Part shown: positions 25,708 through 34,374 of the stretch, piece after piece
How positions within the stretch are numbered: the stretch's first letter is position 1
Layout: each line of letters begins with the position of its first letter
Assembly: GCF_900290235.1 (NCBI RefSeq)
Contig: NZ_OLMK01000094.1
Span: 26,125 to 90,124, forward strand
Direction: 5' to 3'
Origin: Streptomyces sp. MA5143a
GTDB taxonomy: Bacteria; Actinomycetota; Actinomycetes; Streptomycetales; Streptomycetaceae
Length of the DNA stretch: 64,000 nt
Program-made: the position numbers and the translations under genes
The notes under the pieces: generated by a model
The model's input: only the letters and a program-made list of their open reading frames with translations
Databases searched by the model: none
What the model was told of the DNA's origin: nothing

Positions 25708-26167
25708 GCCGTGCGAGTTGGGCCACCTCGTCCCGGTCCCAGTCGGCCAGCTGGCGTACGTATGCCACCCGCCGGGCGTCGCGCACCGCGCGGAACCGGG
25801 CCCGTCCCTCGTCCGTGAGGTGGACGAGCCAGGCGCGGCCGTCGGCCGGGTCGGGTTCGCGGGCGATGAGGCCGAGGTGTTCGAGGGCGCGCAGCTGACG
25901 GGACATCGTGGCCTTGCCGACGCCGATGTACGCGGCCAGCTCCGTGGCGCGCAGCCGTCCCGTCTCGTCGAGCCGGGCGAGGAGGCCGTACGCGGCGGAC
26001 TCCAGGTCCGGGTGGACCGCCCGGGCCATCTCGCCGGACTTGGCGCGGGCGCGCCGCAGCAGGACCGTCAGTTCCCGCTCCAGCGCGAGGAACGCCTGGT
26101 CCATGCCACCGGCCGGCATCCCGGGCCCGATGTCGCCCCGGCCGCCGTTTCCGCCCTCGTCCTGCAC
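25673..26167 (-). CDS. MarR-family transcriptional regulator
   Basis: The 164-residue product from GTG 26167 has CAGGAG seven bases upstream; longer frames up to 26392 lack such a site. It has a wHTH at about 70-125 (LRATELAAYIGVGKATMSRQLRALEHLGLIAREPDP, then DGRAWLVHLT for the wing) and flanking dimerisation helices. MarR proteins respond to small aromatic ligands or oxidants. The gene is convergent with PP2C and lies on the same strand as, and downstream of, lon. Its 3' end is part of the duplicated segment. Confidence 0.9.
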   Translation of the reverse strand: MQDEGGNGGRGDIGPGMPAGGMDQAFLALERELTVLLRRARAKSGEMARAVHPDLESAAYGLLARLDETGRLRATELAAYIGVGKATMSRQLRALEHLGLIAREPDPADGRAWLVHLTDEGRARFRAVRDARRVAYVRQLADWDRDEVAQLARLLHQLNRGADG

Positions 26168-26329
26168 GTCAGCGCTCCTGATCCCGGTTCCACGTCGCCG
26201 AAGAGTTGCCGAAAGTTTCCGCCGCGGACCGCCGTCGCGGGCGGCGCCGTAAGTATTCCGCAGGTGGGCGGTGACGCGGACCGCCGGGAACACGCGCGCG
26301 ACGGGCCACACCCGCGGCGGTCCGCCCAA

Positions 26330-26370
26330 GGGAGAGGCCCGGGCCTCCCTCACGGGACCCGGGCCTTCCC
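26330..26370 (-). terminator. GC-rich hairpin between lon and marR
   Basis: GGGAGAGGCCCGGG (26330-26343) pairs with CCCGGGCCTTCCC (26358-26370) with one bulge. It is 124 bp beyond the lon stop and upstream of marR, so it could end lon transcripts. Confidence 0.45.
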
Positions 26371-26435
26371 TCGTCCGGCGGATGTCCGTCACGTCACCGC
26401 CGGAGCTTCGCGGGGCCGCCCCTGTGCCGGGCGGC

Positions 26436-26489
26436 CGTGCCGTCGTGCCGTCGTGCTGTCGTGCTGTCGTGCCTGTCGAGCTGTCGAGC
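26436..26489. repeat. 8-bp tandem repeats just after the lon stop
   Basis: About six to seven variants of CGTGCTGT (CGTGCCGT, CGAGCTGT) end five bases from the lon stop codon. Simple-sequence spacer; no function inferred. Confidence 0.7.
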
Positions 26490-26493
26490 GAGG

Positions 26494-28896
26494 TCAGGCG
26501 GCCGTCGGGACCGCCACCTCCGCGGGGGCGAGGGCCAGTTCCAGCACCTGTCGGACGTCGGTGACGGCGTGGACCTCCAGCTTGTCGAGGACCTCGGCGG
26601 GGACGTCGTCCAGATCGGCCTCGTTGCGCTTGGGGATGATCACCGTGGTGACCCCGGCCCGGTGCGCGGCGAGCAGCTTCTGCTTGACGCCGCCGATGGG
26701 CAGGACCCGCCCGGTGAGCGAGACCTCACCGGTCATCGCCACGTCCGTGCGGACCAGCCGGCCGGACAGCAGCGAGGCCAGGGCCGTCGTCATGGTGACA
26801 CCGGCGCTCGGTCCGTCCTTGGGCACCGCGCCCGCCGGGAAGTGGATGTGCACGCCCCGGTCCTTCAGATCGGCGACGGGCAGCTCCAGTTCGGCGCCGT
26901 GCGAGCGCAGGAAGGAGAGCGCGATCTGCGCGGACTCCTTCATCACGTCGCCCAGCTGCCCGGTGAGCGTCAGCCCCGCCGCGCCCGTCTCCGGGTCCGC
27001 CAGCGACGCCTCGACATAGAGGACGTCGCCGCCGGCGCCGGTGACCGCGAGCCCCGTCGCCACTCCGGGGACGGCCGTGCGCCGCTCCGCCGGGTCCTGG
27101 GCGGACTCGGGCACGTGGTGCGGGCGCCCGATCAGTGCGCGCAGGTCGGCGTCGGTGACGGTGAACGGCAGCTCCCGCTCGCCCAGTTCGTGCTGGGCGG
27201 CCACCTTGCGCAGCAGCCGGGCGACCGACCGCTCCAGGTTGCGCACCCCGGCCTCGCGGGTGTACTCGCCGGCGAGCTTGCGCAGCGCGCTCTCGTCGAG
27301 GGTGACCTCGTCGGCGTCGAGGCCGGCCCGCTCCAGCTGCCGCGGCAGCAGGTGGTCCCGGGCGATGACGACCTTCTCGTCCTCCGTGTAGCCGTCCAGC
27401 CGGACGAGTTCCATACGGTCGAGCAGCGCGTCGGGGATCGCCTCCAGGACGTTCGCCGTGGCGAGGAAGACGACGTCGCTCAGGTCCAGCTCGACCTCCA
27501 GGTAGTGGTCCCGGAAGGTGTGGTTCTGGGCGGGGTCGAGGACTTCGAGCAGCGCTGCGGCCGGGTCGCCCCGGAAGTCGGAGCCGACCTTGTCGATCTC
27601 GTCGAGCAGGACGACCGGGTTCATCGACCCCGCCTCCTTGATGGCGCGGACGATCCGGCCGGGCAGCGCGCCCACGTACGTACGCCGGTGGCCGCGGATC
27701 TCCGCCTCGTCCCGTACGCCGCCGAGGGCGACCCGGACGAACTTGCGCCCCATGGCGTGGGCCACGGACTCGCCGAGGCTGGTCTTGCCGACGCCGGGCG
27801 GCCCGACGAGGGCGAGCACGGCACCGCCGCGCCGGCCGCCGACGACACCGAGCCCGCGGTCGGAACGCCGCTTACGCACGGCGAGGTACTCGGTGATGCG
27901 CTCCTTCACGTCCTCCAGGCCGGCGTGCTCGGCGTCGAGGACACCCTTGGCACCCTGGATGTCGTAGGCGTCCTCGGTCCGCTCGTTCCACGGCAGTTCG
28001 AGCACGGTGTCGAGCCAGGTGCGGATCCAGCCGCCCTCGGGGGACTGGTCGCTGGACCGTTCGAGCTTGTCGACCTCCTTGAGCGCGGCCTCCCTGACCT
28101 TCTCGGGCAGGTCGGCGGCCTCGACCCGGGCGCGGTAGTCGTCGGACTCCTCGCCCTCCTTCTCGCCGTTCAGTTCGCGCAGTTCCTTGCGGACGGCTTC
28201 GAGCTGACGCCGCAGCAGGAACTCCCGCTGCTGCTTGTCGACGCCCTCCTGGACGTCCTTGGCGATGGTCTCGGCGACGTCCTGCTCGGCGAGGTGGTCG
28301 CGGAGCTGCTGGGTGGCGAGCTTCAGCCGGGCGATCGGGTCGGCCGTCTCCAGCAGCAGCACCTTCTGCTCGGTCGTCAGGAACGGCGAGTAGCCGGAGT
28401 TGTCGGCCAGCGCGGAGACGTCGTCGATCGCCTGCACACGGTCGACGACCTGCCAGGCGCCGCGCTTGCGCAGCCAACTGCTGGCCAGGGCCTTGTACTC
28501 GGTGACCAGTTCGGCGACATGGCCGGGCAGCGGCTCCGGCACACTCTCCTCGACCCGGGTGCCCTCGACCCACAGTGCGGCCCCGGGCCCGGTGGTCCCG
28601 GCCCCGATCTTCACTCGGCCGCGTCCCCGGATCAGCGCGCCCGGGTCGCCGTCGGCGAGCCGGCCCACCTGCTCGACGGTGCCGAGCACACCCGTGGCCG
28701 CGTACGCGCCGTCGATCCGCGGCACCAGCAGCACCCTCGGCTTGCCGCGTTCCGCACGCGCCGCCGCCTGGGCGGCCTCCACCGCGGCCCGTACATCCGT
28801 GTCATTGAGGTCCAGCGGCACCACCATGCCGGGCAGCACGACCTCGTCGTCGAGCGGCAGTACGGGCAGGGTGAGCGGTGCGGACGTCGAAGCCAT
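26494..28896 (-). CDS. lon: ATP-dependent protease Lon
   Basis: The 800-residue LonA protein carries a substrate-binding LON domain (about 8-200), coiled-coil linker, AAA+ module with Walker A GPPGVGKTS (about 355) and Walker B VVLLDEIDK, and the S16 protease domain with Ser in PKDGPSAGV and Lys in GGVKQKLLAAHRAG. It degrades misfolded and regulatory proteins in the cytoplasm. ATG 28896 (MASTSAP) has GGGAGAG just upstream and is preferred over the ATG at 28917, which abuts the HAIR element. Regulation by HspR is strongly suggested by that element. Single-gene unit, or possibly read into marR. Confidence 0.97.
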   Translation of the reverse strand: MASTSAPLTLPVLPLDDEVVLPGMVVPLDLNDTDVRAAVEAAQAAARAERGKPRVLLVPRIDGAYAATGVLGTVEQVGRLADGDPGALIRGRGRVKIGAGTTGPGAALWVEGTRVEESVPEPLPGHVAELVTEYKALASSWLRKRGAWQVVDRVQAIDDVSALADNSGYSPFLTTEQKVLLLETADPIARLKLATQQLRDHLAEQDVAETIAKDVQEGVDKQQREFLLRRQLEAVRKELRELNGEKEGEESDDYRARVEAADLPEKVREAALKEVDKLERSSDQSPEGGWIRTWLDTVLELPWNERTEDAYDIQGAKGVLDAEHAGLEDVKERITEYLAVRKRRSDRGLGVVGGRRGGAVLALVGPPGVGKTSLGESVAHAMGRKFVRVALGGVRDEAEIRGHRRTYVGALPGRIVRAIKEAGSMNPVVLLDEIDKVGSDFRGDPAAALLEVLDPAQNHTFRDHYLEVELDLSDVVFLATANVLEAIPDALLDRMELVRLDGYTEDEKVVIARDHLLPRQLERAGLDADEVTLDESALRKLAGEYTREAGVRNLERSVARLLRKVAAQHELGERELPFTVTDADLRALIGRPHHVPESAQDPAERRTAVPGVATGLAVTGAGGDVLYVEASLADPETGAAGLTLTGQLGDVMKESAQIALSFLRSHGAELELPVADLKDRGVHIHFPAGAVPKDGPSAGVTMTTALASLLSGRLVRTDVAMTGEVSLTGRVLPIGGVKQKLLAAHRAGVTTVIIPKRNEADLDDVPAEVLDKLEVHAVTDVRQVLELALAPAEVAVPTAA

Positions 28897-28917
28897 GATC
28901 TCTCCCTCGGCATTCAA

Positions 28918-28938
28918 GTTGAGCTATGCCGACTCAAT
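28918..28938 (-). promoter_or_regulatory. HAIR element (HspR-associated inverted repeat) upstream of lon
   Basis: The sequence reads GTTGAGC-TATGCCG-ACTCAAT, matching the HAIR consensus CTTGAGT-N7-ACTCAAG at 12 of 14 positions with the exact seven-base spacer. HspR binds HAIR sites and represses dnaK, clpB and lon in Streptomyces. It lies 22 bp before the preferred lon start. Confidence 0.88.
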
Positions 28939-29075
28939 GCACATGAGCCCGTGGATGTTCCCCGAGGGCCGGGTCGTTCGCTGTGGGCGATCAGGGACGG
29001 GACGACGCACGGGCGGCCACCCCCTGAAACAACCCCGCACAGGCAAGAGCGCCGGGTCGCCTCGCGAGGACCGAT

Positions 29076-29515
29076 GACGACGTCGAGGAGGAGGCGGTCC
29101 GGAAGGTGGCCGGCGCGGTCACCGGGGCCGGAGTGTGGCTCAAGGTCTGCGCCGCCGCGTCGAGAGTCGCCCCCTGCCTGGGCGAGGGCCGGGGGGACCC
29201 CGAGCCGGGCCGGCCGATGACCGCAGCCCTGGGGACGCCGGAGGGCCCGGCCGTCACCGCCCCGGAGGGCTACCGCCGACGCACCTGGGTCCGGGGCGGC
29301 TTGATCCGCACGATGGTCGCCGCACCGGACGGCTCGTGGGCCTCGCGGCCGGATCGCCCCGACCGGGCGGACCGCGGTCGTCGACCAGATGGAGACCTCC
29401 GCGTCCCACCGCCGCCGGGGCCTCGGCACGCTCGTCGTGCGCACCCTGACCCTGGGCGACGTCCGAGGAGGGCGCGGAGGTCGGCGTGCCGAGCGGGGGG
29501 CGCCCCCTCCCCCGC
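29076..29515 (+). pseudogene. Decayed GNAT acetyltransferase
   Basis: Three successive reading frames carry pieces of one Streptomyces-type GNAT. Frame one (to about 29350) has VWLKVCAAAS, PMTAALGTPE and GYRRRTWVRGGLIRTMV. Frame two (about 29371-29464) has TAVVDQMETSASHRRRGLG, the acetyl-CoA-binding motif A. Frame three, from 29465, reads EEGAEVGVPS before homology ends. At least two frameshifts and no credible start codon mark it as broken. It lies between lon and the rhomboid-like gene. Confidence 0.7.
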
Positions 29516-29527
29516 GCAGGGCTCAGG

Positions 29528-30787
29528 TCAGCTGGGCCGGACCTTCACCGGGCGCGCCGGGCCCTGGGGTGGGACCGCGTCACGGGCCGTCGCCGCGCGC
29601 CGCCACCGCCGTACCACCGGCCACGTGGCGACGCCGATCGCGAGGGCGACCAGATGGCCCCAGTTGGTCATCGGGTCCGTGAACGCCGTCAGGTCCTCCA
29701 GGAGCATCCAGCCGAAGGCGAGCAGCAGCGGCCAGCGCGACCACCACGGCAGCACGGCGGCCAGCGCGCCCACGCTCGCCGCCACGCCGAAGCTGATCCC
29801 GTAGTCGAGGCGGTGGAGGGAACTGCCGGGCAGCGAGCCGGTCAGGACGGCGACCCCGACCGGGATCTCGGTGGCGAGGGTGGCGAGGCCATGCCCCAGC
29901 AGGAAGACCATGGCCGTGCGCCGGCCGCCGATCCGGCGCTCCAGCGCGGTCAGCACCAGCACGAAGCCGAGCGCGTACGGCGACGCCACCCCGCCGGCGA
30001 TCCACAGCGCGCTCGCGACGAGCACCGGCACCGGGGCGCCCACGAGGTGCGCGACGTCCGTACTGAAGCCCTGGTGGAGGGCGTGGACGACGGCCGGGTC
30101 CGCGTACTCGGTGACGAGCGAGGTCAGCAGCAGGACGGCCAGGTACCAGAAGGTGAAGGGCGTGCCGGTGGGGGTGGGGAGCAGCCGCCAGGGGCGCGGA
30201 AGGGAGCGGTGTGCAGGAGTGGGACGTGTACGGCGACCGAGGGCGAGCCGGCCGCTCCGGCCCCGGCACCCCGAGGACGCGCCCCGCTCACGACCGAGCC
30301 CTGACGGCTTCGGCAGCCGCGCCCGCTCGGCACCGGGTCCCAGCGGCCCGGCCGGTCCCGACTGCTCGACGGCACCGGCTCCCAGCGGCCCGGCCAGTCC
30401 CGACTCGACGGCACCGGCTCCCAGCGGCCTGGCCAGTCCCGACTGCTCGACGGCACCGGGCCCCAGCGACTCCGCCAGCCCTGCCCGCTCGGCACCGGGA
30501 CCCAGCGACTCGGCCAAACCCGCCCGCTCGACACCAAGCCCCAGCGGCCCCGGCGGTCCCGCCCGCTCGACACCGGGACCCGACGGGTCGGTCTCTCCCC
30601 CGCCCCGTACCGGCGTCACCACGCCCGGCTGGCGTGGGATTCCGTTCAGGAACGGCCCGGCAGCCGACGGTGTCACGTCGGTCCGGTCCGGCCCTGTCCC
30701 GGTCTCCACGCCATCCAAGATGAAGCGCTCCCTCCGTTTGGCTCCACCTTCGGCATCCCGGCGCCCTCTGTCTGTGACCTGCGCCAC
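29528..30787 (-). CDS. Rhomboid-like membrane protein with repetitive N-terminal extension
   Basis: Residues about 215-400 hold five to six membrane spans typical of the Streptomyces rhomboid-like family (FTFWYLAVLLLTSLVTEYAD, VFLLGHGLATLATEIPV, LHRLDYGISFGVAASVGAL, WMLLEDLTAFTDPMTNWGH). The GISFG stretch resembles the rhomboid GxSG position, so residual serine-protease activity is possible but unproven. The first 200 residues are soluble and contain seven imperfect 13-14-residue repeats (for example GLAESLGPGAERA). Such an extension is not a general feature of the family as I know it, so the true start may lie nearer the membrane domain. Ends beside the decayed acetyltransferase. Confidence 0.75.
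   Translation of the reverse strand: MAQVTDRGRRDAEGGAKRRERFILDGVETGTGPDRTDVTPSAAGPFLNGIPRQPGVVTPVRGGGETDPSGPGVERAGPPGPLGLGVERAGLAESLGPGAERAGLAESLGPGAVEQSGLARPLGAGAVESGLAGPLGAGAVEQSGPAGPLGPGAERARLPKPSGLGRERGASSGCRGRSGRLALGRRTRPTPAHRSLPRPWRLLPTPTGTPFTFWYLAVLLLTSLVTEYADPAVVHALHQGFSTDVAHLVGAPVPVLVASALWIAGGVASPYALGFVLVLTALERRIGGRRTAMVFLLGHGLATLATEIPVGVAVLTGSLPGSSLHRLDYGISFGVAASVGALAAVLPWWSRWPLLLAFGWMLLEDLTAFTDPMTNWGHLVALAIGVATWPVVRRWRRAATARDAVPPQGPARPVKVRPS
30325..30595. repeat. Seven 39-42-bp tandem repeats in the rhomboid-like gene
   Basis: Units follow CTCGGCACCGGGNCCCAGCG with changes, each 39 or 42 bp, preserving frame and encoding the 13-14-residue protein repeats. Copies differ enough to be old, yet every length difference is a multiple of three. 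Confidence 0.8.
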
Positions 30788-30818
30788 GTTCGCCGGGATT
30801 CACAGCAATCCGACAACC

Positions 30819-31496
30819 TCACCCGTCCGTCGAGAGCACCCGCAGCACCCGCTCCACGTACGCCCGGAACCGTCCCGCCAGGTCGAACCCCCGCGGGTCC
30901 AGCACCCATTGGATCCGGAGCCCGTCCAGCACGGCGGCCACCTCCTGCGCGACGGCGTCGGCGACGGCATCCGTGTCCGGCCGCAGTTCACCGGCGTGCG
31001 CCGCCCGCCGCAGCACCCCCGACATGACCTCCATCAGTTCGGCGTACCGGTGGGCGAAGTACCCGTGGGCGGGATGCCCGGGGTCGCCCGCCTCCGCCGC
31101 CAGAACGTTGAACATGCGGGTCTGCCCCACCCGCGCGCTGTCGTGCTCGACGAGCCGCACGAGCATCGAGAACATCTCCGCCGCCGACGCGAAGTCGTAC
31201 GCGAGGAACCCCTCCCGCTCGCTCGCGTCGGCGCGTTCCAGCACCTGGAGGAGGAGGCCCTCCTTGGAGGGGAAGTGGTGCAGCAGGCCACCCTGGGTGA
31301 TGCCGACGTCCTTGGCGATGCGGGCGAGGGAGGAGGCGTGGAAGCCCCATCGGGCGAAGTGGTCGACGGCCGTGTCGAGGATGCGCTGCCGTCGTTCGTC
31401 GCCGACGGCGTACGAGCCGCGGGGCGTCCGGGCGGCGGGCGGCGTCCGTCTGCCGGGTTCGTCGGCAGACCCCTCGGGCGTCCGGTTCCGCGCCAT
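30819..31496 (-). CDS. TetR-family transcriptional regulator
   Basis: The 225-residue product from ATG 31496 (MARNRTPEG; a start at 31517 would add seven residues) has an Arg/Pro-rich N-terminal arm of about 30 residues. The TetR HTH follows (RRQRILDTAVDHFARWGF, SLARIAKDVGITQGGLLHHFPSKEGLL), then a helical ligand domain with a TetR_C_6-like end (AVAQEVAAVLDGLRIQWVLDP). It is divergent from the GH3-family gene at 31712, the usual position for a local regulator of that gene. Confidence 0.92.
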   Translation of the reverse strand: MARNRTPEGSADEPGRRTPPAARTPRGSYAVGDERRQRILDTAVDHFARWGFHASSLARIAKDVGITQGGLLHHFPSKEGLLLQVLERADASEREGFLAYDFASAAEMFSMLVRLVEHDSARVGQTRMFNVLAAEAGDPGHPAHGYFAHRYAELMEVMSGVLRRAAHAGELRPDTDAVADAVAQEVAAVLDGLRIQWVLDPRGFDLAGRFRAYVERVLRVLSTDG

Positions 31497-31711
31497 GCCC
31501 GCCACCCTAGCCCTCACCCTGCGACCTCGGCGGACGGCGCGAACCGCCGGTTACACGAGTCACGCGCCCTGTCGATCAAGCGGTTGGCCCGGTGATTCTG
31601 GCCACGTGACCAAAACCTAGTACCCACTCGGTTTTGCTGCTTCCCTGAACGGGCGCCTGTGCCCCGTCACCCCCCCACGCACCTCCGTACCCCACGTACA
31701 AGGACTGCCGG

Positions 31712-33466
31712 ATGCCCACGCCCGACTACCGCGACCCGAACCTCCCCGTCGAGGAACGGGTGGAGGACCTGCTGGCCCGGATGACGCTCGCGGAGAAGGC
31801 CGGGCAGCTCTTCCACACCCCGCTCGCGATGAACGAGGACGGCACGCCTGCCGAAGGGGGCGGCTCCCTTCCGTACGGCACCACCGCGCTGGTGACGGAG
31901 GGTCATCTGACCCACGTGCAGCTCGTGGGCCGGTACGGCGTGCGGGAGACGGCGGAATGGGTCAACCGGCTCCAGGCGCTCGCCGCGGACACCCGGCTCG
32001 GCATCCCGGTCACCCTCTCCACCGACCCGCGCCACTCGTACACCGACCAGCGGGGCGCGTCCTTCGCCACCGCCCCGTTCTCCGCCTGGCCCGCGCCGTC
32101 GGGCCTCGCCGCCATCGGCGACGCCGAGCTGGTGGAGCGGTTCGGCGACACCGTCCGGCGCGAGTATCTGGCGGTGGGCTTCCGGGTCGCCGTCCACCCC
32201 GTGGTCCGCGCCGGTCACGACCTCGCCACCGGGCACGGTGGTGCCGACCTGTCCGGCGCCTTCGGCTCGTCCGCCGAACGGACGGGCGACCTCGTCCGGG
32301 CGTACGTGCGCGGCCTCCAGGGGCCACGGCTCGGTCCCCGCTCCGTCGCCGCCATGTTCACGCACGTCCCCGGCGGCGACCGGTCCCTCGCGCCGGTCGA
32401 GTCGGCCGTCGACGCCGGGTGCTCGCGCCTGATGCCTCATCCCGCCCGGCCGACCGCGACCAGGACCGGGCACGGGTCCGGGGAGCCGGCCGACGTCGGC
32501 TTCGTCGGCGACGGCGACGGCGACGCCTTCGGCCTCGGCTTCGGCTTCGGCTTCGACCGGAACGCCCTGACCGGCCCGCTCCCCGAACGCCTCGGCTTCG
32601 ACGGCATCGTCTGCACCGCCCCCGGTCTGCTCACCGGCCCCGCGATCCCGGGCGAACCGCACGGGGAACGGGGCGCCGAACACCTCTCCCTCGCCGAGCG
32701 CGCGGCGAGGGCCCTGGACGCGGGCGCCGACCAGTTCGGCGGCGAAGGGCGCCCCGACGTCGTCGTGGAACTGGTGCGGTCCGGCCGGATCCCCGAGGAG
32801 CGCGTCGACGCCTCCGTACGCCGGTTACTGCGCGAGAAGTTCCGGCTCGGCCTCTTCGAGAGGCGCTACGTCGACCCGGACCGGGCCGAGGAGACCGTGG
32901 GCGCGGCCGATTTCACCGCCCTCGGCGCCACCGCCCAGCGCCGCTCCCTCACGATCCTCACCAACCACTCCCTGCTGCCCCTCACCGACCGCCCGAACCT
33001 GTACGTCGACGGTGTCGGCGCGCAGACGGCGTCCCTGTACGGCAATGTCGTCGCCGATCCGGCCCACGCCGACGTCGCCGTACTGCGGCTGCGGACACCG
33101 CACGGGGAACGGCCGGACCCCGCCGGGCCGTCCCTCTCCGGGGTGTCCCCGGCGTCCCCGGCGTCCGGTGCGGAGCGGCTGCGGGAGGTCCTCGCGCTGC
33201 TGGACGCCGTCCCCACCCTGGTCTGCGTCACCCTGGAACAGCCCTTCGTGCTCCCGGAGATCGCGGCGAGGGCGGCCGCGCTCGTCGTCGACTACGGGGC
33301 GTCCGACCCGGCGTTGCTCGACGTGGCCTTCGGCCGGGCGCGGGCCGAGGGGCGGCTCCCCTTCGAACTCCGGCGTCCCACGGCCTCGATGGAGGAGTCC
33401 GGGCCGGACGCGTCGAACTCCACCGGGACGCCCCTCTTCCCGTACGGGCACGGTCTGGAGATCTGA
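31712..33466 (+). CDS. GH3-family beta-glucosidase-like protein lacking catalytic residues
   Basis: The 584-residue protein has the GH3 layout: opening LPVEERVEDLLARMTLAEKAGQLF, barrel domain to about 330, LDAGADQFGGEGRPD, then a C-terminal sandwich (LREKFRLGLFERRYVDPD and the final PLFPYGHGLEI). The nucleophile motif, normally GFDGIVCTDW, reads GFDGIVCTAPG near residue 296, so the catalytic Asp is gone. The usual KHFPGGGP reads THVPGGDR near 214, and the DLATEPRW-type segment is also altered. No signal peptide. Frame and codon use are intact, so this looks like a pseudoenzyme or very recent decay by substitution. Divergent from a TetR gene. Confidence 0.8.
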   Translation: MPTPDYRDPNLPVEERVEDLLARMTLAEKAGQLFHTPLAMNEDGTPAEGGGSLPYGTTALVTEGHLTHVQLVGRYGVRETAEWVNRLQALAADTRLGIPVTLSTDPRHSYTDQRGASFATAPFSAWPAPSGLAAIGDAELVERFGDTVRREYLAVGFRVAVHPVVRAGHDLATGHGGADLSGAFGSSAERTGDLVRAYVRGLQGPRLGPRSVAAMFTHVPGGDRSLAPVESAVDAGCSRLMPHPARPTATRTGHGSGEPADVGFVGDGDGDAFGLGFGFGFDRNALTGPLPERLGFDGIVCTAPGLLTGPAIPGEPHGERGAEHLSLAERAARALDAGADQFGGEGRPDVVVELVRSGRIPEERVDASVRRLLREKFRLGLFERRYVDPDRAEETVGAADFTALGATAQRRSLTILTNHSLLPLTDRPNLYVDGVGAQTASLYGNVVADPAHADVAVLRLRTPHGERPDPAGPSLSGVSPASPASGAERLREVLALLDAVPTLVCVTLEQPFVLPEIAARAAALVVDYGASDPALLDVAFGRARAEGRLPFELRRPTASMEESGPDASNSTGTPLFPYGHGLEI

Positions 33467-33568
33467 GCACGCCCCGTCGCGGCGGGCGGACGCTCCGAAC
33501 ACGTCAAGCCCCGCCGGGGCGGTCGTAATTCAGCCGACGTCGCGTGCGGGACGCGTAAGGATGGGGGG

Positions 33569-34243
33569 ATGACCACCACCGACGTCCCCGAAGTCATCGA
33601 CCGGCGCGAGGGCCCCTACGGCGAGGTAGTCCTGCGGCGGCACGGGGAGCTGTTGCAGATCATCGCCAACGGGTGCTTCCTGATGGACACCTCCGACGGG
33701 CGCTCGGAGCGACTGCTGGTCGACGCCGCCCTCGACGCGCTGACCGGGCGTTTTCAGCCGAGTGTGCTCATCGGCGGCCTGGGCGTGGGCTTCTCGCTCG
33801 CACACGCCGCAGCGAACCCGAGTTGGGGCGCGATCACCGTCGTGGAACGCGAACCGGCCGTCATCGACTGGCACCGCGCGGGGCCCCTGGCCGACCTGTC
33901 CGCGCAGGCGCTCGCCGACCCGCGGACGCGGATCGTGGAAGCCGATCTCGTCGAGTACGTCAATGAGACTTGCGCCACGTTCGACGCGCTCTGCCTGGAC
34001 ATCGACAACGGGCCCGACTGGACCGTCTCCGACAGCAACGAAAACCTGTACTCACCGGCTGGATTGGCAAGCTGCGCAAGGGTGTTGAACCCCGGCGGAG
34101 TACTGGCCGTGTGGTCGGCACAGCCTTCCCCGGAATTCGAGGAAACCTTGGGGAATGCCGGGTTCCATCAGGTGCGTACCGAAGAGATCCCCGTTGCCCG
34201 AGGAGTTCCGGACGTGGTGCACCTCGCGGTCCGACCTGGATAG
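33569..34243 (+). CDS. Spermidine synthase-like methyltransferase-fold protein
   Basis: The 224-residue protein has the spermidine-synthase-type Rossmann fold: VLIGGLGVGFSLAHA (motif I), TVVEREPAVIDWHRAGPL (motif II), RIVEADLVEYV and FDALCLDIDNGPDW (motif IV), with RVLNPGGVLAVWSAQP following. It lacks the N-terminal beta domain of true spermidine synthases and is short, so its substrate is uncertain; related actinobacterial proteins are annotated as spermine/spermidine synthase family without assays. The ATG follows GGATGGGGGG. Upstream of a two-component system on the same strand. Confidence 0.82.
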   Translation: MTTTDVPEVIDRREGPYGEVVLRRHGELLQIIANGCFLMDTSDGRSERLLVDAALDALTGRFQPSVLIGGLGVGFSLAHAAANPSWGAITVVEREPAVIDWHRAGPLADLSAQALADPRTRIVEADLVEYVNETCATFDALCLDIDNGPDWTVSDSNENLYSPAGLASCARVLNPGGVLAVWSAQPSPEFEETLGNAGFHQVRTEEIPVARGVPDVVHLAVRPG

Positions 34244-34374
34244 CCCTGGCGTGGTGACTGCCCGTACCCTGCTTGCCTGGCGCCGATCATTCAAGCGTCA
34301 ATCGCAGTCATGCGCAGCCATGCGTAGTCAAGGGATCACCCCACGGATTCCGGAAAGCAACTCAGGGGCGGGCG

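Noticed and set aside
26437..29220. 927-codon plus-strand frame opposite lon
   Set aside because: Shadow of lon; translated residues are low-complexity Val/Asp/Gly and match no family.
29871..31595. 574-codon plus-strand frame across the rhomboid-like and TetR genes
   Set aside because: Spans two recognisable minus-strand genes; its repeated Ser/Pro stretch is only the complement of the tandem repeats.
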